Part shown: in pieces, positions 54,711-63,081 of the stretch
How positions within the stretch are numbered: position 1 is the first letter of the stretch
Layout of the letters: each line of letters starts with the position of its first letter
Source of the DNA: Platycnemis pennipes
Lineage: Eukaryota; Arthropoda; Insecta; Odonata; Platycnemididae
Reading direction: 5' to 3'
DNA length: 64,000 nucleotides
NCBI GenBank assembly: GCA_933228895.1
Contig: OW121853.1
Span: 126,996,133 to 127,060,132, forward strand
Program-made: the position numbers and the translations under genes
Notes under the pieces: generated by a model
Told to the model about the DNA's origin: nothing
The model's input: only the letters and a program-made list of their open reading frames with translations
Databases searched by the model: none

Positions 54711-54938
54711 TAGGTAGTTGCATGTTGGTATAAGGACGTGAAGGTAACTCAACTAACAGCACGTTTTTGCATGCTTAGTTTGCTATTTCTATCTTTTTAA
54801 ATAGTGCAGTTTAGACTGATATAATACCTAATACTAATCATTTTAAGTGCATGATATGTAGTGCGTGTTTGGCGAGAATTCACCCCCTGCCACACACCTT
54901 TCTGGTGGCAGAGTATTATGTAGGTGTAGATGTAGATG
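54711..54938 (+). mobile_element. LINE-A1 3' UTR and tail
   Basis: TAGGTAGTTGCATGTTGGTA, AGGTAACTCAACTAACAGC, GCATGATATGTAGTGCGTG, CCCCTGCCACACACCTTTC and TAGGTGTAGATGTAGATG. A short deletion removes the CTTGCAGG block. Confidence 0.8.
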
Positions 54939-55569
54939 AACATCTTTCTCACGCCCCTTGAGAATGTCCGTGTGACGTTGAAACACATCGAGGTTAAGAA
55001 TTTCAGTGCTGAGTAGTACGAAGTAATGTCGTGCGTAATAATGTCACAATTTCATAATGTGTTCCGTCATGCTACCGACTAAATTGAAATACAGGCCAGT
55101 GGGTGAGGATTTCCATCAAATTCCCTTTGTAAGGGGGTGAGAACTATTTCTTCCAAACATTATCAGACACATCGGCGAGACTTACACGACTTCAGACTCG
55201 GAGCCTGAGTGAGCGGTGCGAAAAAGCTTTTGTTTCGCCGTTCGCACTACTTGCTCTGCGAGTTCATGCTTTAAGCATCCTTACCGGAGCAGGGTCTTCA
55301 TCTCGAGTGACGTGCTCCCCCTGCAATCAATCGCGAGCTCTTCAGCGGGCATATTCCATCGGCCGCAACCCCATTTCCGTCCACTCACGACCCTTTCCGC
55401 ACTTCACGACCGTCTGCTCCCCACCGTGGTGGCCTCACCCACACCCGCGCATGCGGCCCGAGGGGAGCGGCTCTTGATTCCGTGTTGCAGCGGGTGTGTG
55501 TGGGATGAACGGGCGACTGCCGAGGCAGCCGAGGACTCGTTTCACACCCTGTGTCTTAGATTATCGTCT
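54939..55569. other. GC-rich patch at 55200-55560; no recognised gene
   Basis: A 134-codon plus-strand frame (55216-55620) is Ser/Pro/Arg-rich and runs into a LINE-A tail, so its end is not native. No motif. Confidence 0.35.
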
Positions 55570-56400
55570 AGTCCACATAACACCTTGCAAGCCACCATAA
55601 AGGTGTGTGGTAGGTGGTGAATTTACATTAAAGAATCATTACATATAATGCATAAAAAGGATTAGTAATTATATTCTAGCCTAAATTTCACAATTAAAAG
55701 AAAGATAAAAATAGCAAATCAAGTATGAGAAAACATTCTGTTAGTTGGATTAGCTTAAATTCCTTATTCCAACATGCAACTACCTATGCTATCCATTGAT
55801 ACAATCGCATTTACGTTGTTGGATACATTTACAGCTATTCATATTCCTAATCGCTCTAGAAAAGAACGACATATGTCAGTTCGGCAATTAATTTCCTTAA
55901 TTTTGTTTATTATGGTCCCGTCCACCATAGTAAATTAGAGTTCGCAAAATATTTTAAAGTCATCAGTAAAAATATTGCTTTGTATTTAGCCAACACAGTA
56001 AGTCCAAATTTCACCCTACGGTCAGATAATGATTCCCAATTTAGTTCATCAAACAGTCTGGTTACGCTAACATAGTTATCATACCGTCCCTTTACAAATC
56101 TTGCCGATCTTCGCTGCTCAGGTTCAAGTTCATTATTTAAGCCTATTTCGTGAGTATTCCGTACACATCTACGTCTACATAATACCCTGCAAGCCACCAT
56201 AAAGGTGTGTAGCATTGGATGGAATTGGTAAATTGACACCAAACATGCATGCATATCATGAATGAAAGGGATTAATAATCATATACTGGCAGTGAATTCC
56301 AAATAAGGTGTAACAAGGAAAAATAAGCTAATTTCTCGTACATGATGGATACATTTGCCCAATAATGTTTTGATGGATTCCAGCTTACGATTCACGAAGC
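55570..56400 (-). mobile_element. LINE-A1 copy, itself hit by another LINE-A tail
   Basis: The host copy covers 55570-56165 and 56286-56400. On the minus strand the coding end reads GLNNELEPEQRRSARFVKGR, YDNYVSVTRLFDELNWESLS and DRRVKFGL; the segment 56286-56400 supplies the upstream codons (FVRPH region and KLESIKTLLGKCIH-like). A second LINE-A tail at 56166-56285 interrupts it between GTACA and CTGGCAG. Confidence 0.8.
56166..56285 (-). mobile_element. LINE-A1 tail nested in LINE-A1
   Basis: On the plus strand CATCTACGTCTACATAATAC, AGCCACCATAAAGGTGTG, then a UTR with a small rearrangement (TGTAGCATTGGATGGAATTGG). The host sequence is continuous when this segment is ignored. No clear target duplication is seen. 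Confidence 0.75.
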
Positions 56401-56950
56401 CCCCTGTCTGTTATAATGGGAACAGGGCGTTTTGGAATTCGTGCTTAGTACTAATTAATATCTTCCCAGGTGTGGGAGGAATCGAATCCCCTGTCCACAG
56501 ACTCTTTGGTTTGGAAACAAGTGCAGAGATGTTGAAGTGCCTCAGCAATATTTGGCGGAATTTGCGCCGATTCTGGAGGCTTTTCGTAGCCAATTGGCAC
56601 TCCATTGTGCCAACCCACATTTAACCTGCCCGCCAATTGCAGACAGGGGACGAGAGCATCACGGTATAGGTATTGAGGAAGGTCACCTAAACAACCTCTG
56701 TTCGTTGCTGTTGCCAACATTGCTGAACTTCAGTGATCAGACGGAAACCGGTGTGTCAACGTGGCTAGGTCCTTGCCCTCTTCAGCCATTAAGTCCCTAT
56801 TCCATCCTCTTGACTTAATTTTGGTAAGTGATGTATTTCTAGATAGCTGGGTTTACCAGGATGTACTTATCTCTCCAGCAAATCATATTTATTGCTCATT
56901 GCTGAGGAAAAACACCGATTTTTTCATAACTTGCTAGTAACTGAAAATGA
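56401..56950. other. No recognised gene
   Basis: Overlapping frames on both strands at 56355-56818 lack domains. No repeat recognised. Confidence 0.35.
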
Positions 56951-57050
56951 GCAACTTTCACAGAAAAAAACGTTTATTGCGACCGGATTTCGCTTTTTAG
57001 AGCATTTTAAAAACCCGGTCGCAATAAGAGTTTTTCTCTGTGGAAGTTGC
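56951..57050. mobile_element. 100-bp foldback (MITE-like)
   Basis: GCAACTTTCACAGAAAAAAA at the left is mirrored by TTTTTCTCTGTGGAAGTTGC at the right, with inner arms TTATTGCGACCGG and CCGGTCGCAATAA. Arms are about 40 bp with few mismatches around a 20-bp loop. It shares TTCCACAGAGAAAAA with the tRNA-like foldback at 53186-53539. Confidence 0.7.
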
Positions 57051-57135
57051 CCACGCCAGAAACCTGAGAATTTGTTTTTTCATAACATGCCGTGCCGAAT
57101 ACCATGCACGAACTTAAGGGATTTTGTATGTATAA

Positions 57136-57367
57136 AGGCCGCTTTACACGCTACAATTTTGTGTACAATTTCTTGTACAAACGCTTGTATGAACTGAACG
57201 AAATTGTATGTTTGTCTGAATGGAATTAGAACAGGTTCTATTTCCCGTTCATTCATTCAGACAATCGCACAAGCGTTCGTGCAATTTGCCGCTTTACACG
57301 GTACATTTCTTCATACAAGAGTTTGTACAAGAAATTGTACAAAAAATTGTATCACGTAAAGTGGCCT
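57136..57367. mobile_element. PIF/Harbinger-like MITE, copy 2 (different subfamily)
   Basis: Terminal inverted repeats of about 55 bp: AGGCCGCTTTACACGCTACA against the complement of AGGCCACTTTACGTGATACA, continuing with ACAATTTCTTGTACAAAC. TAA lies outside each end (57133-57135, 57368-57370). An internal CCGCTTTACACGGTACA unit (57288-57304) shows part of an end duplicated inside. 232 bp, non-coding. Confidence 0.8.
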
Positions 57368-57508
57368 TAAGAATCATCGTCGTTGTGGCCCAGCCGGCGA
57401 CATTATCGCGCAAGTGTCGTAACAGCATATATTAAACTGCTAAAAAGCAAGCAAATATTATTTATTTATTTACGTACCATGGATGGTATGACGCTGTTGT
57501 CGTCTCAC

Positions 57509-57584
57509 AGACAGGGTCCTCTAGATAGTGACTACTTAACTACTTTGTAGTTGAGTTTCCACTATGTAGAGGACTCTGTTCACA
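57509..57584. repeat. Short hairpin with about 34-bp arms
   Basis: AGGGTCCTCTAGATAGTGAC and CTACTTAACTAC are mirrored by GTAGTTGAGTTTCCACTATG and TAGAGGACTCTGT. A small MITE or a hairpin-forming spacer; the sequence alone does not decide. Confidence 0.55.
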
Positions 57585-57654
57585 GTCAGCCAGCAAATAC
57601 AAATATGCATGAAATATAATAGATCTATTGTCATGTTTCTGCTACCTCCATTTT

Positions 57655-57805
57655 GTGTTTTTAAAATGTGCTTAACATCTTCAGTAAAGCTATCCGATTA
57701 ATATTTCTACAAAAGATTTAATCTGCACTTTAACCTACGCTCTGATAATAACTCCCACCCTAATTCTTGTATTAATTCTGATACACGACTCAACCTATCG
57801 TTTGG
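57655..57805 (-). mobile_element. LINE-A2 coding fragment without tail
   Basis: On the plus strand: GTGCTTAACATCTTCAGTAA, AGCTATCCGATTAATATTTC, CTCTGATAATAACTCCCACC, CTAATTCTTGTATTAATTC and CAACCTATCG. This is the SSVSELIQELGWESLSE-type A2 C-terminus reversed. The 3' UTR and tail are missing, so it is an internal fragment. Confidence 0.75.
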
Positions 57806-57814
57806 TGTCGGACC

Positions 57815-57970
57815 TTATCCTATCCCCATCCCTTCCATTCCTATCCTTATACCTTCCCTACCGGTCTGAAGCGCCTATTAGTGCGGAAACAGACTTGAAA
57901 ACACCCATCGGACCTTTCCTCCCGGTCTGAAGCGACTATTAGTGCGGAAACAGACTTGAAAACACCCATG
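57815..57970 (+). repeat. Tandem pair of TCTGAAGCG/GGAAACAGAC units
   Basis: Two units of about 65 bp: CCGGTCTGAAGCGCCTATTA and CCGGTCTGAAGCGACTATTA, each followed by GTGCGGAAACAGACTTGAAA and ACACCCAT. Each unit can pair GTCTG with CAGAC around CGC/GCG and places CTGAAG before GGAAAC. A single unit occurs inverted at 35345-35440. Confidence 0.7.
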
Positions 57971-58039
57971 AACCTTTTGATACCTAGATTGTGATTTCAT
58001 CATAAACCGAAACATTGGTTGCCTCTGCCCACTGCCTCA

Positions 58040-58160
58040 ACTTGAACTTGACACGGCATATCAAAACCCTGAAGAAGGAAAACGAGTCGTTTTCCGAAAC
58101 GTCGGCAGAGATGGAGCCTTTGAACCGGTGGAAGACCCGAGAAACTTTCACTAAACTTGA
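58040..58160 (+). repeat. Hammerhead-like GAAAC motif copy
   Basis: CCCTGAAGAAGG, then AAAACGAGTCGTTTT, then CCGAAACGTCGGCAGAG. The inner GGAAAACGA/TCGTTTTCC pairs perfectly. It has the same CTGANGA-stem-GAAACGTCGGC order as 6228-6555, but here without an inverted partner. Confidence 0.55.
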
Positions 58161-58364
58161 AAACACAGATGAATAATGTACTTCATTGGAGAAAAAGAGG
58201 AACATACGTTTGAAATTGCTTACATTTATTGTAAATGTATATCTATTTAGGTATTTCTATAGATGTTTTGGTGAAAGCATTCTTTGGAGCCTCATTTAAA
58301 TTGTAACTTAGTGTCGACCGTCATGCGAGCAGAGGTGCTACACTTGGGAATCTAAAAAGTAAAC
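58161..58364. other. No recognised feature before the LTR element
   Basis: Short AT-rich spacer that ends at the LTR element's target duplication. Confidence 0.4.
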
Positions 58365-58368
58365 AGTT
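58365..58368. repeat. Target-site duplication, left (AGTT)
   Basis: AGTT here and at 63078-63081 directly flank the two LTRs, a 4-bp duplication consistent with the Ty3/gypsy CsRn1 clade. Confidence 0.85.
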
Positions 58369-58646
58369 TGTGGGATAAGGCGTTAAGAATTACACAAGCG
58401 TCCGTGCGTATTTCCTTTTATTCTCTCGTTCACTCCAAGATACACTCGCGGGTGGTTCGTTCCGGTCTGTCTGCCCGGGTGTAGCGGGAGAAAGCTTTTA
58501 TACACGTCGACGAGGGTTCCACACCTCTCCGGAACTTTCTCGAAGCCCCGTCTCGAAGTTTCGAAGACGTCCAGACCGGGAGCTGGTTGAATGGTGCCAC
58601 ACCAAGACGTTGAAGCCAGACCGGGAGCTGGTTGAATGGTGCCACA
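58369..58646 (-). repeat. 3' LTR of the CsRn1-like element
   Basis: 278 bp, TGTGGGATAAGG to GGTGCCACA on the plus strand. It contains a direct repeat of 31 bp (58571-58601 and 58616-58646; CCAGACCGGGAGCTGGTTGA and on). TATA-like box: complement of CTTTTATA at 58495-58502. AATAAA on the minus strand near 58414-58424. Identical to the other LTR. Confidence 0.95.
58495..58544 (-). promoter_or_regulatory. LTR core promoter: TATA box with heat-shock-element-like motif
   Basis: On the minus strand TATAAAAG (58495-58502) is preceded about 30 bp upstream by TTCGAGAAAGTTC (58532-58544). This fits the three-unit inverted heat-shock element TTCnnGAAnnTTC exactly; a second two-unit GAAnnTTC lies at 58555-58562. 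The same arrangement is at 62926-62975 in the 5' LTR, where it would drive transcription. A heat-shock role is inferred from the motif only. Confidence 0.5.
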
Positions 58647-58660
58647 CCAGCCCCCTGCGG
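58647..58660 (-). promoter_or_regulatory. Polypurine tract (plus-strand primer site)
   Basis: The minus strand reads CCGCAGGGGGCTGG directly before the 3' LTR. The GCAGGGGG core is purine-rich in the expected place. It is short, so the exact border is uncertain. Confidence 0.6.
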
Positions 58661-58688
58661 AGACTGGAAGTCCGTTGTAGGCCAACAG

Positions 58689-61600
58689 TTATGGGAGATA
58701 GCGATCAGGAAAATGCACTCGGCGGCCGTATCGCGTCGTCACCGTAGGCGGCATGTCTGGTGGTGATAAGGCGGGTGTGCATTGTTCGCGGGCTGCTTCG
58801 TCTCCGGGGTTGGGCACCGCAGGGATGTCGTCGGCCAAAATAAAGGCTGGTTTTACCCTGTCAATAGAAACAATAATATTATTGTCCTTTATACGCAGCG
58901 TGAAATTCTTGTTGTCCCGGCTGAGCACGCGGTATGGGCCGGTGTACGGAGGTCTTAAGGCGCCACGCACGGTGTCGTCTCTTAAGAAGACATGCGTGCA
59001 TGTGGCAAGATCCTTAAAAATGAAGATCCCAGGTGTGGCATGGCGTGAGGCAGGAACAGGTCGCAAACGAGCTGTAATTTGCCGAAGCCGGTCCACGAAT
59101 AGGGTGGTGTCCAAGGGATGCTCGGCGTTGGGAGTTGGTTGAATGAATTCCCCAGGGAGTTTTAGTGGTTCGCCGTACAGCATCTCCGCGGTCGATGCCT
59201 GAATATCCTCCTTGAAGGCGCTCCGGATTCCGAGGAGCACTATTGGCAGGGCTTCGTACCACGATGAGCCGGGGTGGCACATAATTGCTGCCTTTAATTG
59301 TCTATGTAGGCGCTCTACCATGCCGTTTGCTTGGGGGTGATAAGCTGATGATCGAGAGCGATGTGCGCCTATGTATGCTGATAAAGCGTGTAATAGCTTT
59401 GACTCGAATTGGCGGCCTTGGTCAGTTGTTATGCGTTCCGGGCAGCCGAATCTGGATATCCAGCCACGGGTGAATGCGTCTGCGACATCTTCAGCCGTGA
59501 TCCGCTCCAGAGGGAAGACTTCTGGCCAGCGGGAGAAACGGTCTATTGCTGTAAGGCAGTACTGGAAGTGATTGGCCGATGGTAGTGGACCAATGATGTC
59601 CAGATGAACATGCTTAAAACGGGCGGACGGTGGTACGAAGTGTCCAAGTGGTGAAGAGACGTGCCGGGTAATTTTGGCTCGTTGGCATGGCACACAGGCT
59701 CGGCTCCAAGCGCGAGCATCTCGTTGAATAAGGGGCCAGACGAAACGCTCCGCAACAAGCCGGGCCGAGGCGTTGGGGCCAGGATGACTCAGGCAGTGGA
59801 GAGATTCGAAAACCTGTCGCCTGTGTGACGCAGGGACATATGGTCTGGGGCGACCAGTGGATATATCGCAGTAAATTTCGGTATTTAATCCGGGGACATG
59901 CATGCGTTGCAAATGCAATGATGAATTTCCTTGGAGTACTTCTTGAAGTTCAGAATCTTCCAGTTGAGATTGTGCAAGAGAGGCTAGGTCAATCGGCGAC
60001 GGGTTAATGGCGTCGGTGCGGGAAAGCGCGTCTGCGACGATGTTTTCTGACCCGCTAATGTGGCGGATATCGGTCGTAAATTGTGCAATGAAGGTGAGAT
60101 GGTTTAGTTGGACAGGAGGAAGTTTGTCTCCCTGTTGTTGGAACGCGAAGCACAGCGGCTTATGGTCCGTGAATATTATGGCGTGCTGCGCTTCAAGGAT
60201 ATGTCGGAAATGTCTCACCGCCAAATAAATTGCCAGAAGTTCACGGTAATACGCTGGCCACTTCGACTGTCCGGTGGTGAGCTTCTTAGAAAAGAAAGCC
60301 AAGGGTTGCCAGTTATTGTCGACGCGTTGTTGTAAACTAGCTCCTATGGCTGTTTGGGAGGCGTCCGTAAATAAGCCGAGGATTGCTTCTGGAATTGGAT
60401 GCGCCAGGAGTGTGGCATTAGAGAGGGCAGCCTTGCAGTCGGAAAAAGCCTTTTCTAAGGTCGGTGTCCATTCGACGCGCTGAGAACCGCGAAGTCCGGA
60501 GAGGGCCGTGTGGAGCGCGGCCTGGTACTCAGAGGCATGCGGCAGGTACTGACGATAGAAGTTCATGACTCCCAAAAAACGTCGAAGAGCGCGTGCATTG
60601 GTTGGTTTAGGCAATTCCTGTAAGGCGGAGACTCTCTCAGGAAGGGCTCGAATGCCCTCTGTAGTGATTTGGTGACCCAAGAAGGTCACTGATTGTGAAC
60701 CGAGAACGCTTTTGCCGAAATTCACCAGGATGCCGTGCTGCTCCAGTCGATGAAAGACTGCGTTAAGATGTTTCTCGTGCTCACTGGGGTTAGAACTAAA
60801 TATCAGGATGTCATCCACATATGGGAAGCAGAAGTCAAGTCCTTGGAGTACCTCGTCAATAAAACGTTGGAACGTTTGGCCGGCGTTACGAAGTCCAAAG
60901 CTCATGAAAGGAAATTCGTAGAGACCAAACGGCGTGGTAATGGCTGTTTTTGGCACGTCATCAGGATACACAGGTATTTGTGAGTAGGCCTTCACGAGGT
61001 CGAGGACGGAAAAAATCGTGCTTCCGTGCAGGTTGGCTGCGAAGTCCTGCATATGGCGTATTGGATATCGGTCCGGAATGGTTCGAGCGTTGAGGGCACG
61101 ATAGTCGCCGCAAGGGCGCCAACCATCATTCTTCTTTGGAACGAGATGTAATGGTGATGCCCATGGGCTCTTCGATCAACGCGCTGTTCCATTCCGGATC
61201 ATCGCTTCGAACTCCGCCTTCGCGATGACTAGACGCTCTGGAGCCAGTCGGCGCGGACTGCAAGACACTGGTGGTCCAGGTGTAGTCTTAATATAATGAA
61301 CGGTCTTGTGGCGAGTCTCCCGCGGGATACCAGGTGGGCGAGATAGTCCGGGAAACTTCGCGATGAGCTTCTGATAGGGTGACGGTGACAGCAAGACCTT
61401 GACACTGGGCGGACCCGGAGATGCAGGAACACCTGAGACAGCGAGTCCAGTTTTTCCGTCTATCAGGCGCCTGAAGCGACAGTCAGGCAGTAGCTGGTAG
61501 TGGGCGAGGAAGTCTGCTCCAATTATGGGGGTGGCTACGTCGGCAATGATAAAACGCCACGAAAAATCGCGGCGGAGTCCGAGATTTAATTGCAGTGGTA

Positions 61601-61994
61601 AGTAACCATAGGTCCGGATGATCGTCTGGTTGGCGGCGCTGAGGTCCAATCCGGTAGGAGAGAAGTGGCCATTTAATAGTCGCCGCGGGAAACAGCAGAG
61701 GTCGGAGTCAGTATCGACGAGGAATCGATGCTTGCTGACCCGGTCTGTGACGAGGAGGCGGCTTCCTGTGAGTTGGCAACCGGTTTCCGCCACTAGCGGC
61801 TGCCGTCGGAGTTTTCCGACTCGTAAGAGCAGGGCGTCGTGCAGCGTCGAGCCTGATTTCCGAATTTGCGGTGATACCAACAGACACGGTCCGACGTGGA
61901 GCTTGAGCTGGAGCGAGATGCTGGAGAGCCTGAGGGGGCGGTGGGATAGGAACGGCCGCGGGATCGAGACCGCCGGTGATTGCAGCGAGAGCAC
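58689..61994 (-). pseudogene. pol: pol polyprotein (protease, reverse transcriptase, RNase H, integrase) with one in-frame stop
   Basis: One reading frame of about 1100 codons from an ATG at 61994 to the stop at 58689, overlapping the end of gag in the -1 frame. Order: retropepsin with FLVDTDSD near 61715 (the usual D-T-G triplet reads D-T-D) and IIGADFL as the second loop; reverse transcriptase with [29 protein letters not shown] and the catalytic YVDD at about 60810-60821; RNase H with FTDAS, YRELLAI and FTDHKPL; integrase with the HHCC finger (LSHPG to CVPCQRAK) and a D-D-E triad ([25 protein letters not shown]); then a GPY-type module (YTGPYRVL). The only nonsense codon is TGA at 61176-61178, just before the RT. 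No frameshift was found. Both changes are single-base and could be recent damage or sequence error. Acts in cytoplasmic particles and the nucleus. Confidence 0.93.
61176..61178 (-). other. In-frame TGA interrupting pol
   Basis: It follows codons for MIRNGTAR and is followed in the same frame by codons for [15 protein letters not shown], the normal start of the RT domain. One base change from an Arg CGA codon would explain it. Confidence 0.85.
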
Positions 61995-62719
61995 GCTTGA
62001 AGAGCGGCTACCTTCTGAGTTAAGTCCTGCAACTGTTTGGAGAGGGAAAGAATCGGATCGGTGATCGGCGTGCTGGTAGCGGCGTGAATGGCGGCGGGAA
62101 CGCTCGGCGGAGAGACTTCAATGATGCGGTCCGCGAGCTTGGCGACTTCGTCCAGCGGTAGGTTCAGTTGGACTTGAAGAATAGCTTGGACGGCTGCCGG
62201 GAGACGCTGCAGCCATAGCGTCCGAAGTAGATTATCCTGGACTTGGGTGGTTCCTGCTAACGAGCGAAGATGGCGCAGGAATTGAGAGGGAGTCCGCTCG
62301 CCTAGCACTTCCTCGGTGAGGAGCTGCCTAACCCGCTTTTCTTCGGACAGCGAGAGGCGTCGAATAAGTTCCTCCTTCAGACGTTGGTACCGACCTTCAC
62401 TGGGAGGATTAATAAGAATATCCTGAACCTCCGCCGCCCATCTGGCGTCGAGATGGGAGGCGACGTATCCATATCGCGTGGCGTCTTGAGTGATGTTCGA
62501 CAGAGCGAATTGAGCTTCCACTTGGGCAAACCATACGACAGGATTATCAGGCCAAAACGGTGGGAGTTTCGGGGACACGCGATGAACGCCCGGAGTGTAT
62601 GCAGCCTGATGTTGCGCTTCACGCTCTCCCGCGTCTGCGAGAGTCGTGAGGTGGATTCTCCGCTGCAGCTCTTCGTTTTCTTGTTTGAGTAGAGTAAGCT
62701 GCCGCTGAAGCTCCTCCAT
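61793..62719 (-). CDS. gag: gag polyprotein (CHCC-type)
   Basis: 308 codons from an ATG at 62719, 80 nt inside the 5' LTR, to a stop at 61793. The N-terminus is a short coiled coil (MEELQRQLTLLKQENEELQ). Then a capsid-like domain (PPFWPDNPVVWFAQVEAQF, ALSNITQDATRYGYVASHLD, LGERTPSQFLRHLRSL, LRTLWLQRLPAAVQAIL), a Ser/Arg-rich linker, and a C-x2-H-x9-C-x3-C finger at residues about 280-297 (CWYHRKFGNQARRC and following TTPC). This CHCC spacing is the mark of CsRn1-group elements, in contrast to the CCHC knuckle of most retroelements. The frame is intact. It overlaps pol by about 200 nt in the -1 frame, so pol is likely made by ribosomal frameshifting. Confidence 0.93.
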   Translation of the reverse strand: MEELQRQLTLLKQENEELQRRIHLTTLADAGEREAQHQAAYTPGVHRVSPKLPPFWPDNPVVWFAQVEAQFALSNITQDATRYGYVASHLDARWAAEVQDILINPPSEGRYQRLKEELIRRLSLSEEKRVRQLLTEEVLGERTPSQFLRHLRSLAGTTQVQDNLLRTLWLQRLPAAVQAILQVQLNLPLDEVAKLADRIIEVSPPSVPAAIHAATSTPITDPILSLSKQLQDLTQKVAALQACSRCNHRRSRSRGRSYPTAPSGSPASRSSSSSTSDRVCWYHRKFGNQARRCTTPCSYESENSDGSR

Positions 62720-62779
62720 GGCGAGTACAGTGAATGAAGTGAGGAATAACGATGAGTTAACGCCCGATTAATAACGACG

Positions 62780-62797
62780 ATCACGTCGGGGTCACCA
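62780..62797 (-). promoter_or_regulatory. Primer binding site complementary to tRNA-Trp
   Basis: The minus strand reads TGGTGACCCCGACGTGAT, two bases after the 5' LTR. It is complementary over 18 nt to the 3' end of animal tRNA-Trp (ATCACGTCGGGGTCA plus CCA), as I recall that tRNA. tRNA-Trp priming is characteristic of the CsRn1 clade. Confidence 0.85.
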
Positions 62798-62799
62798 AC

Positions 62800-63077
62800 T
62801 GTGGGATAAGGCGTTAAGAATTACACAAGCGTCCGTGCGTATTTCCTTTTATTCTCTCGTTCACTCCAAGATACACTCGCGGGTGGTTCGTTCCGGTCTG
62901 TCTGCCCGGGTGTAGCGGGAGAAAGCTTTTATACACGTCGACGAGGGTTCCACACCTCTCCGGAACTTTCTCGAAGCCCCGTCTCGAAGTTTCGAAGACG
63001 TCCAGACCGGGAGCTGGTTGAATGGTGCCACACCAAGACGTTGAAGCCAGACCGGGAGCTGGTTGAATGGTGCCACA
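62800..63077 (-). repeat. 5' LTR of the CsRn1-like element
   Basis: 278 bp, identical by eye to the 3' LTR. It carries the promoter used for the genomic RNA: TATA-like box at 62926-62933, heat-shock-like motif at 62963-62975. The internal 31-bp direct repeat is at 63002-63032 and 63047-63077. Confidence 0.95.
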
Positions 63078-63081
63078 AGTT
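63078..63081. repeat. Target-site duplication, right (AGTT)
   Basis: Matches 58365-58368. Confidence 0.85.

Larger units (their letters stand above)
58369..63077 (-). mobile_element. CsRn1/Kabuki-like Ty3/gypsy LTR retrotransposon, full length
   Basis: Complete 4.7-kb element on the minus strand: 5' LTR (62800-63077), tRNA-Trp primer site, gag, overlapping pol in the -1 frame, purine tract, 3' LTR (58369-58646). Both LTRs are 278 bp, start TG, end CA (plus-strand view) and look identical base for base, so insertion was recent. The clade call rests on four features known for CsRn1 elements: a CHCC gag finger, a tRNA-Trp primer site, a 4-bp target duplication and a GPY-type integrase tail. No envelope gene. 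The copy is probably non-autonomous now, because pol has one in-frame stop and an altered protease triplet. Confidence 0.93.

Noticed and set aside
2261..56285. CRISPR-like or satellite array formed by the repeated CCCCTGCCACACACC units
   Set aside because: Units are widely spaced on both strands, of variable length, and are attached to LINE-A coding ends; they are retrotransposon 3' ends.
57136..57370. piggyBac-type MITE with TTAA target sites
   Set aside because: TTAA is present only at the right end; the pair TAA/TAA fits both ends here and in the MITE at 26765, so the Harbinger type is preferred.
58753..62692. Plus-strand frames across the LTR element
   Set aside because: They are antisense shadows of gag and pol with no motif of their own.
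58369..63077. Endogenous retrovirus with an envelope gene
   Set aside because: Between the integrase end (58689) and the 3' LTR (58646) there are only about 40 bp, so no third gene exists.
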